DNA of 64,000 bases from Salmonirosea aquatica (GTDB lineage: Bacteria > Bacteroidota > Bacteroidia > Cytophagales > Spirosomataceae), in NCBI RefSeq assembly GCF_009296315.1, contig NZ_WHLY01000002.1:3764501-3828500 (forward strand). Reading direction: 5' to 3'. The position numbers and the translations under genes are program-made. A model generated the notes under the pieces. It did no database searches. It saw only the letters and a program-made list of their open reading frames with translations, and was not told where the DNA came from. Shown here piece by piece: positions 27,035 through 34,925 of the stretch. How positions within the stretch are numbered: position 1 is the stretch's first letter; every line of letters starts with the position of its first letter.

Positions 27035-28312
27035 TCAAATAGCCAGCTGTTTCAATTGAACACTTTTCTGGTTCAGCAATAACCCACTTTTTGAGTTGAT
27101 AACTTGTTTAGCATTTTTAAGGTTTGGGATTTCAGAAATGTGAATGTAAGCTTTTTGATTGAGGTACTGGAACGTGCGCAAATAAGAAGACAAACCCACC
27201 GCAAAATAATAAACTCCGGATGAGTAATTAAGATCGTTGTTTGAAAAAATTGCCTCATACTCACCGATAGACAAATCGATCGGTTGGCTCCATGAGGTCT
27301 GGAGCGGTAACCCGAGTTGAGAGAGCATTCCCAACCCAATGACGAAATGTGGTACGTCTCTATCGAGCCGAAATGTGATTCTAACCTGCCAGTAGTCCCA
27401 AAGCGGTACTTCCGATAATGGATTTCCATCCAGATCTTCCACAACGAGTCCTCTGGCAAAGCCGGGTAGTTCTTCATTTGGATCGGGGGGGGCGAACTCA
27501 AATCGTGCCTCTGACAAAGCTCCACCCGATAGATAGCGATCCACTACGGTTCCCAGATTTCCGCTGGCTATCATTTTTCCTTGCGACAGTAGAAGCCCAC
27601 GATTGCACAGATTTTGCACCGCCTCCATATTATGACTCACAAATAGCACAGTACGCCCGTCGTTCTTGCTGACATCCTTCATTTTTCCAAGGCATTTTTT
27701 CTGAAACTCGGCGTCACCGACAGCCAATACTTCATCTACTACCAGAATTTCAGGTTCGAGATGGGCGGCCACAGCGAAGGCCAGACGTACATACATACCC
27801 GATGAGTAGCGCTTTACGGGCGTATCGAGATACCGTTCCACACCAGCAAAGTCCACAATTTCGTCGAGCTTCCGGCGGATTTCGTCTTTCCTCATGCCCA
27901 TAATGGCTCCATTGAGAAATATGTTTTCGCGCCCCGTCAGTTCGGGATGAAAGCCCGTACCTACTTCCAGCAGCGAGGCCATGCGCCCCCGCACCCGAAT
28001 GCGCCCAGTGGTGGGTTTGGTCACGCGCGAGAGGATCTTGAGCAGTGTGGACTTGCCCGCTCCGTTGCGTCCGATGATACCCAGGATTTCACCCTGCTTT
28101 GCTTCGAAGGAAATGTCCTGCAAAGCCCATACGAAGTCGCTTGTGCCCTTGATGGAACGGTCGTTGGCCTGACCTATTTTTTGAAAAGGATCTTCTTGGC
28201 CGCGCACACCTGCCCACCAGCGCTGCAGGTCACGGCTTAGGGTACCTGTCGAGATTTCACCTAACTGGTAAAGCTTTGAAAGGTTTTCAACTTGTATTGC
28301 TATTTCTGCCAT
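27035..28312 (-). CDS. wzt: polysaccharide ABC exporter, ATPase with substrate-binding C-terminus
   Basis: 425 aa. ABC domain (residues ~1-250) with Walker A GIIGRNGAGKSTLLKIL, signature YSSGMYVRLAFAVAAH, Walker B EILVVDEVLAVGD and H-loop LFVSHNMEAVQN, of the O-antigen/teichoic-acid exporter class. The extra ~170 C-terminal residues are a beta-rich Wzt_C-like domain, which in characterised exporters recognises the modified end of the polymer. This implies that the chain is capped before export. Gap to the permease gene is 37 bp. Confidence 0.92.
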   Translation of the reverse strand: MAEIAIQVENLSKLYQLGEISTGTLSRDLQRWWAGVRGQEDPFQKIGQANDRSIKGTSDFVWALQDISFEAKQGEILGIIGRNGAGKSTLLKILSRVTKPTTGRIRVRGRMASLLEVGTGFHPELTGRENIFLNGAIMGMRKDEIRRKLDEIVDFAGVERYLDTPVKRYSSGMYVRLAFAVAAHLEPEILVVDEVLAVGDAEFQKKCLGKMKDVSKNDGRTVLFVSHNMEAVQNLCNRGLLLSQGKMIASGNLGTVVDRYLSGGALSEARFEFAPPDPNEELPGFARGLVVEDLDGNPLSEVPLWDYWQVRITFRLDRDVPHFVIGLGMLSQLGLPLQTSWSQPIDLSIGEYEAIFSNNDLNYSSGVYYFAVGLSSYLRTFQYLNQKAYIHISEIPNLKNAKQVINSKSGLLLNQKSVQLKQLAI

Positions 28313-28349
28313 TTTTCAAAGTTATTGTCAGCCATCAACTTTTACTTTT

Positions 28350-29201
28350 CTAAACAGTATCCATGAAAGTCTTTTCTACGCGGTTGAATACCAGAATGCT
28401 CAATAACAAACAGATGACCATAAATCCGAAGCTATACCCCAGTCCTCCCCACGAGAAGTAGCCTTCTCCCAGAAACGAGTATTTAAATGCTTCTACTACA
28501 CTCGTAATGGGATTGGCGAGTAAGAGCCAGCGATATTTCTCGGGTGCAATCGACAATGGATAGACGATAGGCGTTCCGTACATCAGCAACTGGATTCCAA
28601 ACTGAATCAGAAAGCGCAAATCGCGGTACTTGGTGGTAAGCGACGAAATGAGCACCCCGAAGCTGAAGCCCAAGCCCGACATAAGCAAGATATATATTGG
28701 AAAAAGCAGTATAGTATCATTGGGTTTTACCCCGCCTTCCGACTGTGCGATATAATATAACCATATGCACAAGAATAGGGATAACTGGATGAAAAACTTG
28801 AACAGGTTAGAGATGACAATGGAAATAGGCGCTGCTAGACGGGGGAAATACACTTTTCCGAATAAGTTTTGATTCAAAATAAAAGTATCGGATGTTTTCA
28901 CCAAACATTCCTGAAAGTAATTCCAGAGCGTGACGCCGGCTAGATAAAAAAGGATTTTAGGGATGCCGCCCGTAGAAATGCCCGCCACATTTCCAAAAAT
29001 TACTACATAAGTAAGCGTGGTGAGTATAGGTTGGACGAAAAACCAGATCGGACCGAGAATGGTCTGCTTGTAGGTGGCCACAATATCGCGGCGCACAAAG
29101 AGGGCAATTAGATCACGGTACTGCCATAGCTCGCGCCAGTTTAATTCGAAAAGCCCCGAGGTAGGTACGATTTCGAGGTCCCATTGGGTTTCTTCGCTCA
29201 T
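28350..29201 (-). CDS. wzm: polysaccharide ABC exporter, permease
   Basis: 283 aa, ABC2_membrane family with six hydrophobic helices and the typical cytoplasmic N-terminus (WRELWQYRDLIALFVRRDIVATYKQTILGPIWF). Pairs with the Wzt-type ATPase downstream to move lipid-linked polysaccharide across the inner membrane. Its first codons overlap the stop of the preceding gene by 4 bp (ATGA). Confidence 0.92.
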   Translation of the reverse strand: MSEETQWDLEIVPTSGLFELNWRELWQYRDLIALFVRRDIVATYKQTILGPIWFFVQPILTTLTYVVIFGNVAGISTGGIPKILFYLAGVTLWNYFQECLVKTSDTFILNQNLFGKVYFPRLAAPISIVISNLFKFFIQLSLFLCIWLYYIAQSEGGVKPNDTILLFPIYILLMSGLGFSFGVLISSLTTKYRDLRFLIQFGIQLLMYGTPIVYPLSIAPEKYRWLLLANPITSVVEAFKYSFLGEGYFSWGGLGYSFGFMVICLLLSILVFNRVEKTFMDTV

Positions 29202-30958
29202 CGGATTTGTGGATTTTCCAGTTTTTCTAAAGTCGCATGTTGGGGAATGATCAATTCATAGGGAATGCGATGGGCTCTGATTCTTCCATGATCGATGGAC
29301 AGCGAACTTACTCTGTAAGAACCGGGTCGCAGGCGGCAAAGGGGCAGTTGGGCTTGCCAGTTTACGTTTTCATTTTTCTGAAACAGCGGAGTTACCGTAG
29401 AGGCAGCAACCAGATGCACAATGTCTTTTTGATAAAATGCCAGATAAAGTTCCTTGCCAAAATCTCCAGTAGAGGTTGGTTGGGGATGATCGTAGCCATA
29501 GTTATCCAAAATCAATTTTTTATGGCAGCCGAATAGATTCTCCTCTCCGGTAAGACGTTTTTCATTAATCGAAACGGGGCCGTCTTCTTGGGTGCCAATT
29601 GCTTTTAGGATTTGCCTGGGAGTAGGAAATTTAGATAAAGGTGGACTATAATACCCCTTTCGGACGGCTTCTTTGAAAAAGGGCGTAAAATTGTTGCGAT
29701 CATACCAGGGTGTATGCAGGAGAGCAACATCGTTGTAAAACATGCTATACATGGATGCTTGAAGGTCGCGTGAGTAGAATGAAACAAACCTCTCATACCT
29801 GATATAAGCAGCCATATTCCAAAAAGCCGTAAAAATGAGCACGACGGGGAAAAGCCAACCGAGAGTTGCGTACCGTGTTTTAATGAATGACAATATAACA
29901 AGATAGCCCAAGCATGTGGCAGTCACTGAGTACTGCCGATAGCGGCCATACAGCATCTGGGTGACATCAAAGCCCTCATTCCGCAGCAGTGCCACCGAAA
30001 GGGCGGTTAGTAATACAAACGTGATTATGCCGCAAAGTACGGGATTGGGATTCATCCAGTTATATGATAATGAGGGTCGAGCCCTTAAAGCAAAGGCAAG
30101 TATGACATAGGAGAGCAATACCCCTCCGATTAGAAAACCCATCCCAATGGAAATATAATCCATGGTATGAGCCACCAATGAGAAGTAGGCTCCTATAAAA
30201 GCCATCCAATTTATAAGCGTGGCGATGAAGAAAGTAAGCGACAGCTGAGGGAAGGATATAGGTTCTCCGGTTTGGCTATAGAAGAATAGAGCTATCATTG
30301 ATACTAAGCTCCATAAAACCCAGTGTTCAGTGCCGCTCCGACTTAGATACAATACTACAAGCCCGGCAGGAATTAGCAATAGACCGTTACCATTAATAAA
30401 CACGGTGGCGAATAGCAGGGTAGCTGCTAGCCAAATAAATCGTTTCCCGGGCAGGGTCAACCACCATAGTGAGAGGAAAGCGGTGAAAATAACCATGATA
30501 TTGGACCAAACCACCATGGTCCAAATTGAAGCGGATACAAGTTGGGCTTGGAACAGAATGAAACAGACCGGCGCAAAATAGATGAGTTGAGAACGGTTGA
30601 TTCCACTGACCCGCCAAAGCAGGAAAGCAATGCCTATGAGCGAGCAGCTACCGATCAAAGCCAGGGTCTTGAAATTGACTTCCCCGATCAGGAGAACCTG
30701 AGTAATAGCCATTAGCCTGGCCAATAGAATGGGGTGCTCATTATGCCGCCTGAAAAGTACCTCAAGAAGCGAATTTCGGCCCGACAGGTAGTCAGTAATG
30801 GCTTTTAGAATCGCAGGAATGTCATCCGCGTAGGGTAGGTTGGCGGTATTAGTCCAAAGATAAATCGAATAGGCTAACATCGGGAACAGGGTAAGACCCA
30901 GTGAAAGCCAGGTTGAATAGTGGTTAGGTGCTTTTAAAACATTTTGATCTAACCCCAT
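29198..30958 (-). CDS. large membrane protein, probable GT-C-type glycosyltransferase
   Basis: 586 aa. About ten hydrophobic helices fill residues ~15-400; a soluble C-terminal region of some 180 residues follows. Just after helix 1 the first outside loop holds YADDIPAILKAITDY and later HNEHPILLARL. An acidic pair in that loop is the usual catalytic signature of GT-C enzymes that use polyprenyl-phosphate sugars; no closer family was recognised. It overlaps wzm by 4 bp and is 1 bp from the phosphatase gene, so it belongs to the operon. Alternative: a polymerase-like protein. Confidence 0.62.
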   Translation of the reverse strand: MGLDQNVLKAPNHYSTWLSLGLTLFPMLAYSIYLWTNTANLPYADDIPAILKAITDYLSGRNSLLEVLFRRHNEHPILLARLMAITQVLLIGEVNFKTLALIGSCSLIGIAFLLWRVSGINRSQLIYFAPVCFILFQAQLVSASIWTMVVWSNIMVIFTAFLSLWWLTLPGKRFIWLAATLLFATVFINGNGLLLIPAGLVVLYLSRSGTEHWVLWSLVSMIALFFYSQTGEPISFPQLSLTFFIATLINWMAFIGAYFSLVAHTMDYISIGMGFLIGGVLLSYVILAFALRARPSLSYNWMNPNPVLCGIITFVLLTALSVALLRNEGFDVTQMLYGRYRQYSVTATCLGYLVILSFIKTRYATLGWLFPVVLIFTAFWNMAAYIRYERFVSFYSRDLQASMYSMFYNDVALLHTPWYDRNNFTPFFKEAVRKGYYSPPLSKFPTPRQILKAIGTQEDGPVSINEKRLTGEENLFGCHKKLILDNYGYDHPQPTSTGDFGKELYLAFYQKDIVHLVAASTVTPLFQKNENVNWQAQLPLCRLRPGSYRVSSLSIDHGRIRAHRIPYELIIPQHATLEKLENPQIR

Positions 30959-30959
30959 A

Positions 30960-31448
30960 TCAGTACTGGCTTTTCACTATCCTATCCACAAATTCCCGCA
31001 CGCAACCTTCTCCTCCTTTTTTGTAAAGCATCACGATTCCAGGTACCGCCTTTACCGCGTCCACGGCATCAGCCGGGCAGGCCGCCAAGCCTACTTTTTC
31101 TAACAGACTGATGCAGTTCAGGTCGTCACCGATATAGGCTACCTCACTGAGTGAAATGGATTCTTTCTCGCAGATTTCCTCCGCTGCGGCCAGTTTGCCG
31201 CCATCGCGCTGTCCTTGATACAAATAGTCGGCTTTAATTTTTACCGCCCGTCGGGCTACAATTTTTGTGTTTTCAGAGGTAACGATACCCGTTTTGATCC
31301 CGGCTTTGCGCAACAGTTCAAAGGCCATGCCGTCGCGGGTGTTGAATTTCTTAAATTCATCACCGCTCTCGGTATAGTACATGCCGCCGTCGGTCAGTAC
31401 GCCGTCGACGTCGGTCAGGAAAAGTTTGATCGTTACCATGCGGTCCAT
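30960..31448 (-). CDS. KdsC-like HAD phosphatase
   Basis: 162 aa; a start at the second ATG (ending 31439, MVTIKLFLTDVDG) is equally possible. Motif I LFLTDVDGVLTDGG, KTGIVTSENTKI (motif II) and AYIGDDLNCISLL (motif IV) define the C0-cap HAD subfamily of KdsC, which dephosphorylates 3-deoxy-octulosonate-8-phosphate, and its relatives that remove phosphate from nonulosonate-9-phosphates. With the NeuB- and NeuA-like genes upstream, the second role is more likely here and would imply a phosphorylated intermediate. Overlaps the SDR gene by 16 bp. Confidence 0.85.
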   Translation of the reverse strand: MDRMVTIKLFLTDVDGVLTDGGMYYTESGDEFKKFNTRDGMAFELLRKAGIKTGIVTSENTKIVARRAVKIKADYLYQGQRDGGKLAAAEEICEKESISLSEVAYIGDDLNCISLLEKVGLAACPADAVDAVKAVPGIVMLYKKGGEGCVREFVDRIVKSQY

Positions 31449-32272
31449 CCTCCATCTACGGTGAGTACCGAACCCGTCATGTAGCTCGACGCGTCTGAGG
31501 CCAGAAACGTGAACGGTCCGATGAGTTCTTCACGATTGCACATCCGGCCCAGAGGCGAAAGGTTAGCAAAATTGGCCAGAAACGCTTCGCCGTGATTGTT
31601 GAAAATGCCGTGCGGTACGATGGCGTTGCAGCGGATACCCTCATGGGCGTAGAAGGTAGCCACATAACGTGTGAAGTTGGGAATGAACGACTTGGAAGCG
31701 ATGTAGTCAATAGGTTTGAACTGCTTGACGCCCTCGCCAAAATCGTACAGATTCTGGTTGGGTGCTACTACTGAGTAGGTGGATGCCACGTTGATGATGT
31801 TTCCACTTCCCTGCATCAGCATCTGGCGGCAGGCGTACTGCGTCATCACAACAGTACCCGTTAGGTTCACTTCTAGGGATTGTTTGAGCAAGTCGCTGGG
31901 GTAGTGCTCAAAGCGACTGGGATTTATATCGTCGGAATGCTCTTTGTCGAACTTGGCATCGATAGCAGCATTATTGATGAGTACATCTATTTTGCCGAAT
32001 TTCTCCACCGCGACCCGTACCACCGCGGCACAGCTCTCTTCGTTCGTGATGTCAAGCTCGTGGCACAAAAACTGCTCATGGGGGTACCTCGGGGCTAGTT
32101 CGGCTTGCACAGGGGCTTTTTTTGTTTCGTCCCGATCGGCCAGTACTACGTGAGCACCCTGTTGCAGAAAAGCGTGGGATAAGGTTTTTCCGATCAATCC
32201 GTAGGCTCCCGTGAGTAGGATTACCTTGTTGGCTACGGAGAGGGACGGATGAATGGCTGCGGCTTGTGGCAT
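31433..32272 (-). CDS. SDR-family oxidoreductase of the sugar pathway
   Basis: 279 aa, classical short-chain dehydrogenase: cofactor motif LLTGAYGLIGKTLSHAF (TGxxxxIG) near residue 20, LINNAAIDAKF, serine in INVASTYSVV and the YIASK catalytic pair. It ends with GSVLTVDGGW. Related SDRs accompany neuA/neuB genes in flagellin- and surface-sugar loci (PtmA-like). Probably oxidises or reduces a precursor of the activated sugar; the exact step is unknown. Confidence 0.85.
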   Translation of the reverse strand: MPQAAAIHPSLSVANKVILLTGAYGLIGKTLSHAFLQQGAHVVLADRDETKKAPVQAELAPRYPHEQFLCHELDITNEESCAAVVRVAVEKFGKIDVLINNAAIDAKFDKEHSDDINPSRFEHYPSDLLKQSLEVNLTGTVVMTQYACRQMLMQGSGNIINVASTYSVVAPNQNLYDFGEGVKQFKPIDYIASKSFIPNFTRYVATFYAHEGIRCNAIVPHGIFNNHGEAFLANFANLSPLGRMCNREELIGPFTFLASDASSYMTGSVLTVDGGWTAW

Positions 32273-32294
32273 TACTGATTATAGGAATATAGAT

Positions 32295-33260
32295 TTACGT
32301 GCAAATCCTCAGGAGGACTTGGGATTCTTCCAGCGTACGTAAGGAGGTCGTTGCAAAACTACCTTTATTTACCTTTTGGAAAAAATCCCTGGTTTGATCT
32401 TCGAAGAGCTGGTTGCGGTCAAAGTTATCTAACGTGTGCCTAACCGCTTCCTGGCCGGGCTGTACTAATGAGTAGGTTGCTTTTAAATAATCAATTTCTA
32501 CGGACCCCTGCTCAAATGCAAACCGATACCAGCGGCGCGGCAGGCGTTCGTGAAAATTGAGGTGGCAGTGCGCGGTAATGCCATTTTCGTAGGCCAGCGA
32601 TACATCTGCTCCAGATTCCACATCGATTTCCAGAGACGAACGATGGTTTTTCAGCGTATTCCAGTTCGTGATCGGATTCCCGGCCAGCCAGTTGACCAGG
32701 TCGAGATCATGGCTTAGCGTAAGAGCTACGCCGCCGCCCAGTTCCTGGCGGGCGGCATACGACTGGCGGTAGTCTTCCCACGGATGCCAGTCGGGTAGGT
32801 ACTCACCCCAGTAGGTTTGCATGCTCAATAAATTGCCTAACTCTTCTTTTTCAATCAACGCTTTCACTTTTTGGAAAAAAGGGTGATAGCGCAGCATGTA
32901 GGCTACCTGAATGAGCACCGGCCTTATTACCAAAGCTTCCCTCAATTCTTCCAGACTTTCCAGCGTGTGCGAGAGGGGCTTTTCGATCAAAACTGGAATC
33001 TGACGCTGCACGCACCAAAGTGCCTGAGACAAGTGCTGCGCCGTAGGGGTACATACGATGGCTGCCACGAACGGAATTTTGTCCAATTCGGCCAGGTCTG
33101 TTACAATTCTCAAACTGGTGGCGTCCACCGAACGCAGAGGCAGGTTTCGCTGGCGATATACCCACAGGTTAGGGTACCCCAGCTTTTGCAAAATACCCAA
33201 ATGTCGCTCCCCGATGGAGCCCGCCCCAAAAACTAAAATTGGACTATCGTTTGGAATCAT
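32295..33260 (-). CDS. Gfo/Idh/MocA-family oxidoreductase
   Basis: The start is placed at ATG ending at 33260 (MIPNDSPILVFGAG), which overlaps the upstream stop as ATGA like other junctions in this operon; an in-frame start at 33278 is less likely. About 321 aa with Rossmann motif ILVFGAGSIGERHLGIL, the EKPLSHTLE segment holding the catalytic lysine, and the C-terminal substrate-binding fold. Predicted NAD(P)-dependent dehydrogenase acting on a sugar or sugar nucleotide in nonulosonate synthesis. Confidence 0.86.
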   Translation of the reverse strand: MIPNDSPILVFGAGSIGERHLGILQKLGYPNLWVYRQRNLPLRSVDATSLRIVTDLAELDKIPFVAAIVCTPTAQHLSQALWCVQRQIPVLIEKPLSHTLESLEELREALVIRPVLIQVAYMLRYHPFFQKVKALIEKEELGNLLSMQTYWGEYLPDWHPWEDYRQSYAARQELGGGVALTLSHDLDLVNWLAGNPITNWNTLKNHRSSLEIDVESGADVSLAYENGITAHCHLNFHERLPRRWYRFAFEQGSVEIDYLKATYSLVQPGQEAVRHTLDNFDRNQLFEDQTRDFFQKVNKGSFATTSLRTLEESQVLLRICT

Positions 33261-33988
33261 GGCTGGAATTTGACACAATCATGCGTGGCAATGTAGGCTT
33301 CGGCTTTCTGAAAACTGTATAAGTCATCAATGTCGATGGCCTGTTCCTGGCTCACTATATAGGGCAGAATTCCCTGGCCCGACATGGAGTCTTTTTCCAG
33401 AATAGCGCGCGGACGGATAACATCCAGGGTACCGATTTGCCAGTAGACCGTCGGCAGCGACTGCCGGGGCTGGTTGTAGGGATCGGGGGTACCTTCCAAA
33501 GTTAGCAAGGGGTTCAGGTATCCCTGCCCTGACTCTAGCCGCCACATTTTGTAGGGCGTATGAAAAGCCTGAGTCACCACACGCAGGCTGTCCGCTTCGG
33601 GACGTTCGCTGAGTTTCTGAATGCAGTTTTCAATATCGTATACATAGCGAACGGGAGAGGTAGGACGCAGCTGCACCACCAGGTCGGGTGTATAGTTTTC
33701 GTGTTGCCGAAGCCACTTCAGGGCGTGGGCAAATACATCAATGTCCAGGCTGTGGTCCTGCGCATACTCATCTGGTCGAATAAAAGGTACCTCCGCTCCG
33801 TATTGTCGGGCTGTGTCGGCGATTTCGGTCGAATCTGTGGAAACGATCACCCGCGTGATGCCCGGCGAATCCAACGCAGCTTTGATACTATACGCAATGA
33901 GCGGATGCCCGGCCAGCGGCAGGGTATTTTTGCCCGGCAACCCTTTACTTCCGCCCCGGGCCGGAACGATGGCCAGTACATTGCTCAA
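33257..33988 (-). CDS. acylneuraminate cytidylyltransferase-like (NeuA family)
   Basis: 243 aa. LAIVPARGGSKGLPGKNTLPLAGHPL is the CTP-binding N-terminal signature and VVQLRPTSPVR the second conserved block. The enzyme couples CTP to a 2-keto-3-deoxy sugar acid to give the CMP-sugar donor. It sits between the NeuB-like synthase (4-bp overlap) and the Gfo/Idh/MocA gene (4-bp overlap). Which nonulosonate is activated cannot be told from sequence alone. Confidence 0.9.
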   Translation of the reverse strand: MSNVLAIVPARGGSKGLPGKNTLPLAGHPLIAYSIKAALDSPGITRVIVSTDSTEIADTARQYGAEVPFIRPDEYAQDHSLDIDVFAHALKWLRQHENYTPDLVVQLRPTSPVRYVYDIENCIQKLSERPEADSLRVVTQAFHTPYKMWRLESGQGYLNPLLTLEGTPDPYNQPRQSLPTVYWQIGTLDVIRPRAILEKDSMSGQGILPYIVSQEQAIDIDDLYSFQKAEAYIATHDCVKFQP

Positions 33989-34857
33989 TGGGCCCGGTAT
34001 TTTAGTTTTTCGCGCTGTACTCGCTCAATTTCCAGAATCTCGGAAGGTTTGTAGGTGAGTGCTTCGTAGGTATGATCCAGATCGCGCACTAACTTTTGCA
34101 AGCCGGGTACCTCCAGCGAAGCGGCGTGGTCGGTGCCGCGCCAGGTGCGGTCTTTGGTGAAATGGCGCTCGATCCATACCGCCCCTAGCGTGTAGGCGGC
34201 TATGTCTACCGCGATGCCCAGGTGGTGTCCCGAAAAACCAATCTCCTTGATTCGGTCGCCGTAGGTCTGCTGGATACGCAGGATTTCGAGCAAGCAGATA
34301 TCCTTAAACGGCACAGGGTACCCTGAGGTGCAGTTGTACACAACCAACCGTTCGCGGGCCTGTCCGGTTTCCTCAAAAAAAGCCACAATCTGCTCAATTT
34401 CGTCGAGTTTGGTCATACCTGTGGAAACGTGCACGTCGCCTCGGTAAGTATCGCGCAGGAGGCGGAGCATCTCGAAGTGATTGTTACAAGCGGAAGGTAC
34501 CTTGATGAAATCGGGGTTCAGTTCGATGATTTCCTGGGCCGAGGTAATATCCCATACCGAGGTGGCGTACCCGATGCCGACTGATTCGGCGTACGCTTTC
34601 AGTTCCGCGTGTTGCTGTTGGCTGAACTCCAGAAACTCCCGGTGGGCCCCGTAGGTAGCCCCGTAGGCGTTGTAGGGTACCGGATGCGGAGCGTCGTATT
34701 GGTCGGATGTAAGGAGTTCGCGGGAGTTACGTTTCTGGAATTTGGCGTAGTTGGCCTTACACTCTTTCGAAAGCAGGATCAATTCCTTGGCAATCTCAAA
34801 CTGCCCCATGTGGTTGCAGCCGATTTCTGAAATGACCCTTGGTGCTGTATTATACAT
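33985..34857 (-). CDS. NeuB-family nonulosonate synthase lacking the SAF domain
   Basis: 290 aa. The TIM-barrel is complete: ISEIGCNHMGQFEIAKELI, YAKFQKRN, FIKVPSACNNHFEMLRLL, STGMTKLDEIEQI, YNCTSGYPVP, GFSGHHLGIAVDIAAYTLGA and ERHFTKDRTWRGTDHAASL match catalytic and PEP-binding regions of NeuB. The protein stops right after the barrel, so the antifreeze-like SAF domain (about 60 residues) that closes the active site across the dimer in typical 340-350-aa synthases is absent. Predicted to condense PEP with a hexosamine- or hexose-derived acceptor. Confidence 0.88.
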   Translation of the reverse strand: MYNTAPRVISEIGCNHMGQFEIAKELILLSKECKANYAKFQKRNSRELLTSDQYDAPHPVPYNAYGATYGAHREFLEFSQQQHAELKAYAESVGIGYATSVWDITSAQEIIELNPDFIKVPSACNNHFEMLRLLRDTYRGDVHVSTGMTKLDEIEQIVAFFEETGQARERLVVYNCTSGYPVPFKDICLLEILRIQQTYGDRIKEIGFSGHHLGIAVDIAAYTLGAVWIERHFTKDRTWRGTDHAASLEVPGLQKLVRDLDHTYEALTYKPSEILEIERVQREKLKYRAH

Positions 34858-34925
34858 TTTAGATAGCTGATGTCAATTGGCTGTTGGCCGCTTGAAAATA
34901 TAATATAGAAAAATCTAAAATTGGC

